Shown here piece after piece: positions 5,824 through 5,841 of a DNA stretch of 5,841 bases. Below the pieces are notes generated by a model. The model was not told the origin of the DNA. It worked only from the letters and a program-made list of their open reading frames with translations, and searched no databases. Made by a program: the position numbers and the translations under genes. The DNA is from Candidatus Uhrbacteria bacterium (GTDB taxonomy: Bacteria > Patescibacteriota > Patescibacteriia > 2-12-FULL-60-25), in the NCBI GenBank assembly GCA_023246325.1, contig JAHFIO010000060.1, positions 1 through 5,841 on the forward strand. Direction: 5' to 3'. Within the stretch, counting starts at the first letter, position 1, and each line of letters starts with the position of its first letter.

Positions 5824-5833
5824 GCATCCTGCC
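5824..5833 (+). repeat. Dispersed word, ten-base form GCATCCTGCC, copy 8, in a probable terminator stem
   Basis: Lies just after the stop of paralogue B at the place equivalent to copy 7. Confidence 0.75.
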
Positions 5834-5841
5834 TATATGGC
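5824..5841 (+). terminator. Left part of a probable terminator after paralogue B, cut by the window end
   Basis: GCATCCTGCC (5824-5833) is identical to the ten bases that open the terminator region of paralogue A (5290-5299), and stands the same short distance after the stop. It is followed by TATAT and then GGC, which pairs with the GCC of the left arm. If the next bases are AGGATGC and a T-run, this is a complete terminator. Confidence 0.6.

Overview
The window is AT-rich, tightly packed and coded entirely on the + strand. It holds seven protein genes: five recognisable ones (prfB, an ABC exporter half-transporter, a shikimate-kinase-like P-loop kinase, tsaC and rsmA) and two related genes of unknown function. 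The small intergenic gaps, the compact single-copy informational genes and the sequence style of RF2 (GGQSVNTT) and RsmA (KRLGQHFLID) suggest a streamlined bacterium, most likely a Candidate Phyla Radiation (Patescibacteria) member. This placement is an inference from style; no rRNA or marker search was possible. An RF2 gene with normal motifs, and full-length products under the standard code, argue that TGA is a stop codon. This would exclude the code-25 lineages (Gracilibacteria, Absconditabacteria).

Layout. Positions 1-988 hold most of prfB; its N-terminal ~40 codons seem to lie outside the window. The ABC transporter (981-2801) overlaps the prfB end, or starts just after it. The kinase starts 0-6 nt after the transporter stop, and tsaC starts inside the 3' end of the kinase gene. 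rsmA follows tsaC after 29 nt with a good Shine-Dalgarno. These five genes look like one transcription unit. Three of them serve translation: termination at stop codons, the t6A precursor for tRNA, and 16S rRNA dimethylation. After a 38-nt gap come two genes of about 160 codons (4799-5287 and 5348-5821) whose proteins align end to end at roughly 40% identity. The first has its own Rho-independent terminator, and the second is followed by what looks like the start of a matching terminator, cut by the window end. No stretch of more than 300 bases lacks a gene, and I saw no tRNA, rRNA, CRISPR or insertion sequence.

The most unusual signal is a short DNA word, ATCCTGCC (reverse complement GGCAGGAT). 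It occurs eight times on both strands, where about 0.1-0.2 copies would be expected by chance. It falls in all three reading frames inside unrelated genes, and it also forms the stem of the terminator between the two paralogues. Density, use of both strands and presence as an inverted repeat in a terminator all resemble DNA uptake sequences of Neisseriaceae and Pasteurellaceae. A competence-related uptake word, or another genome-wide DNA signal, in this lineage is the leading hypothesis.
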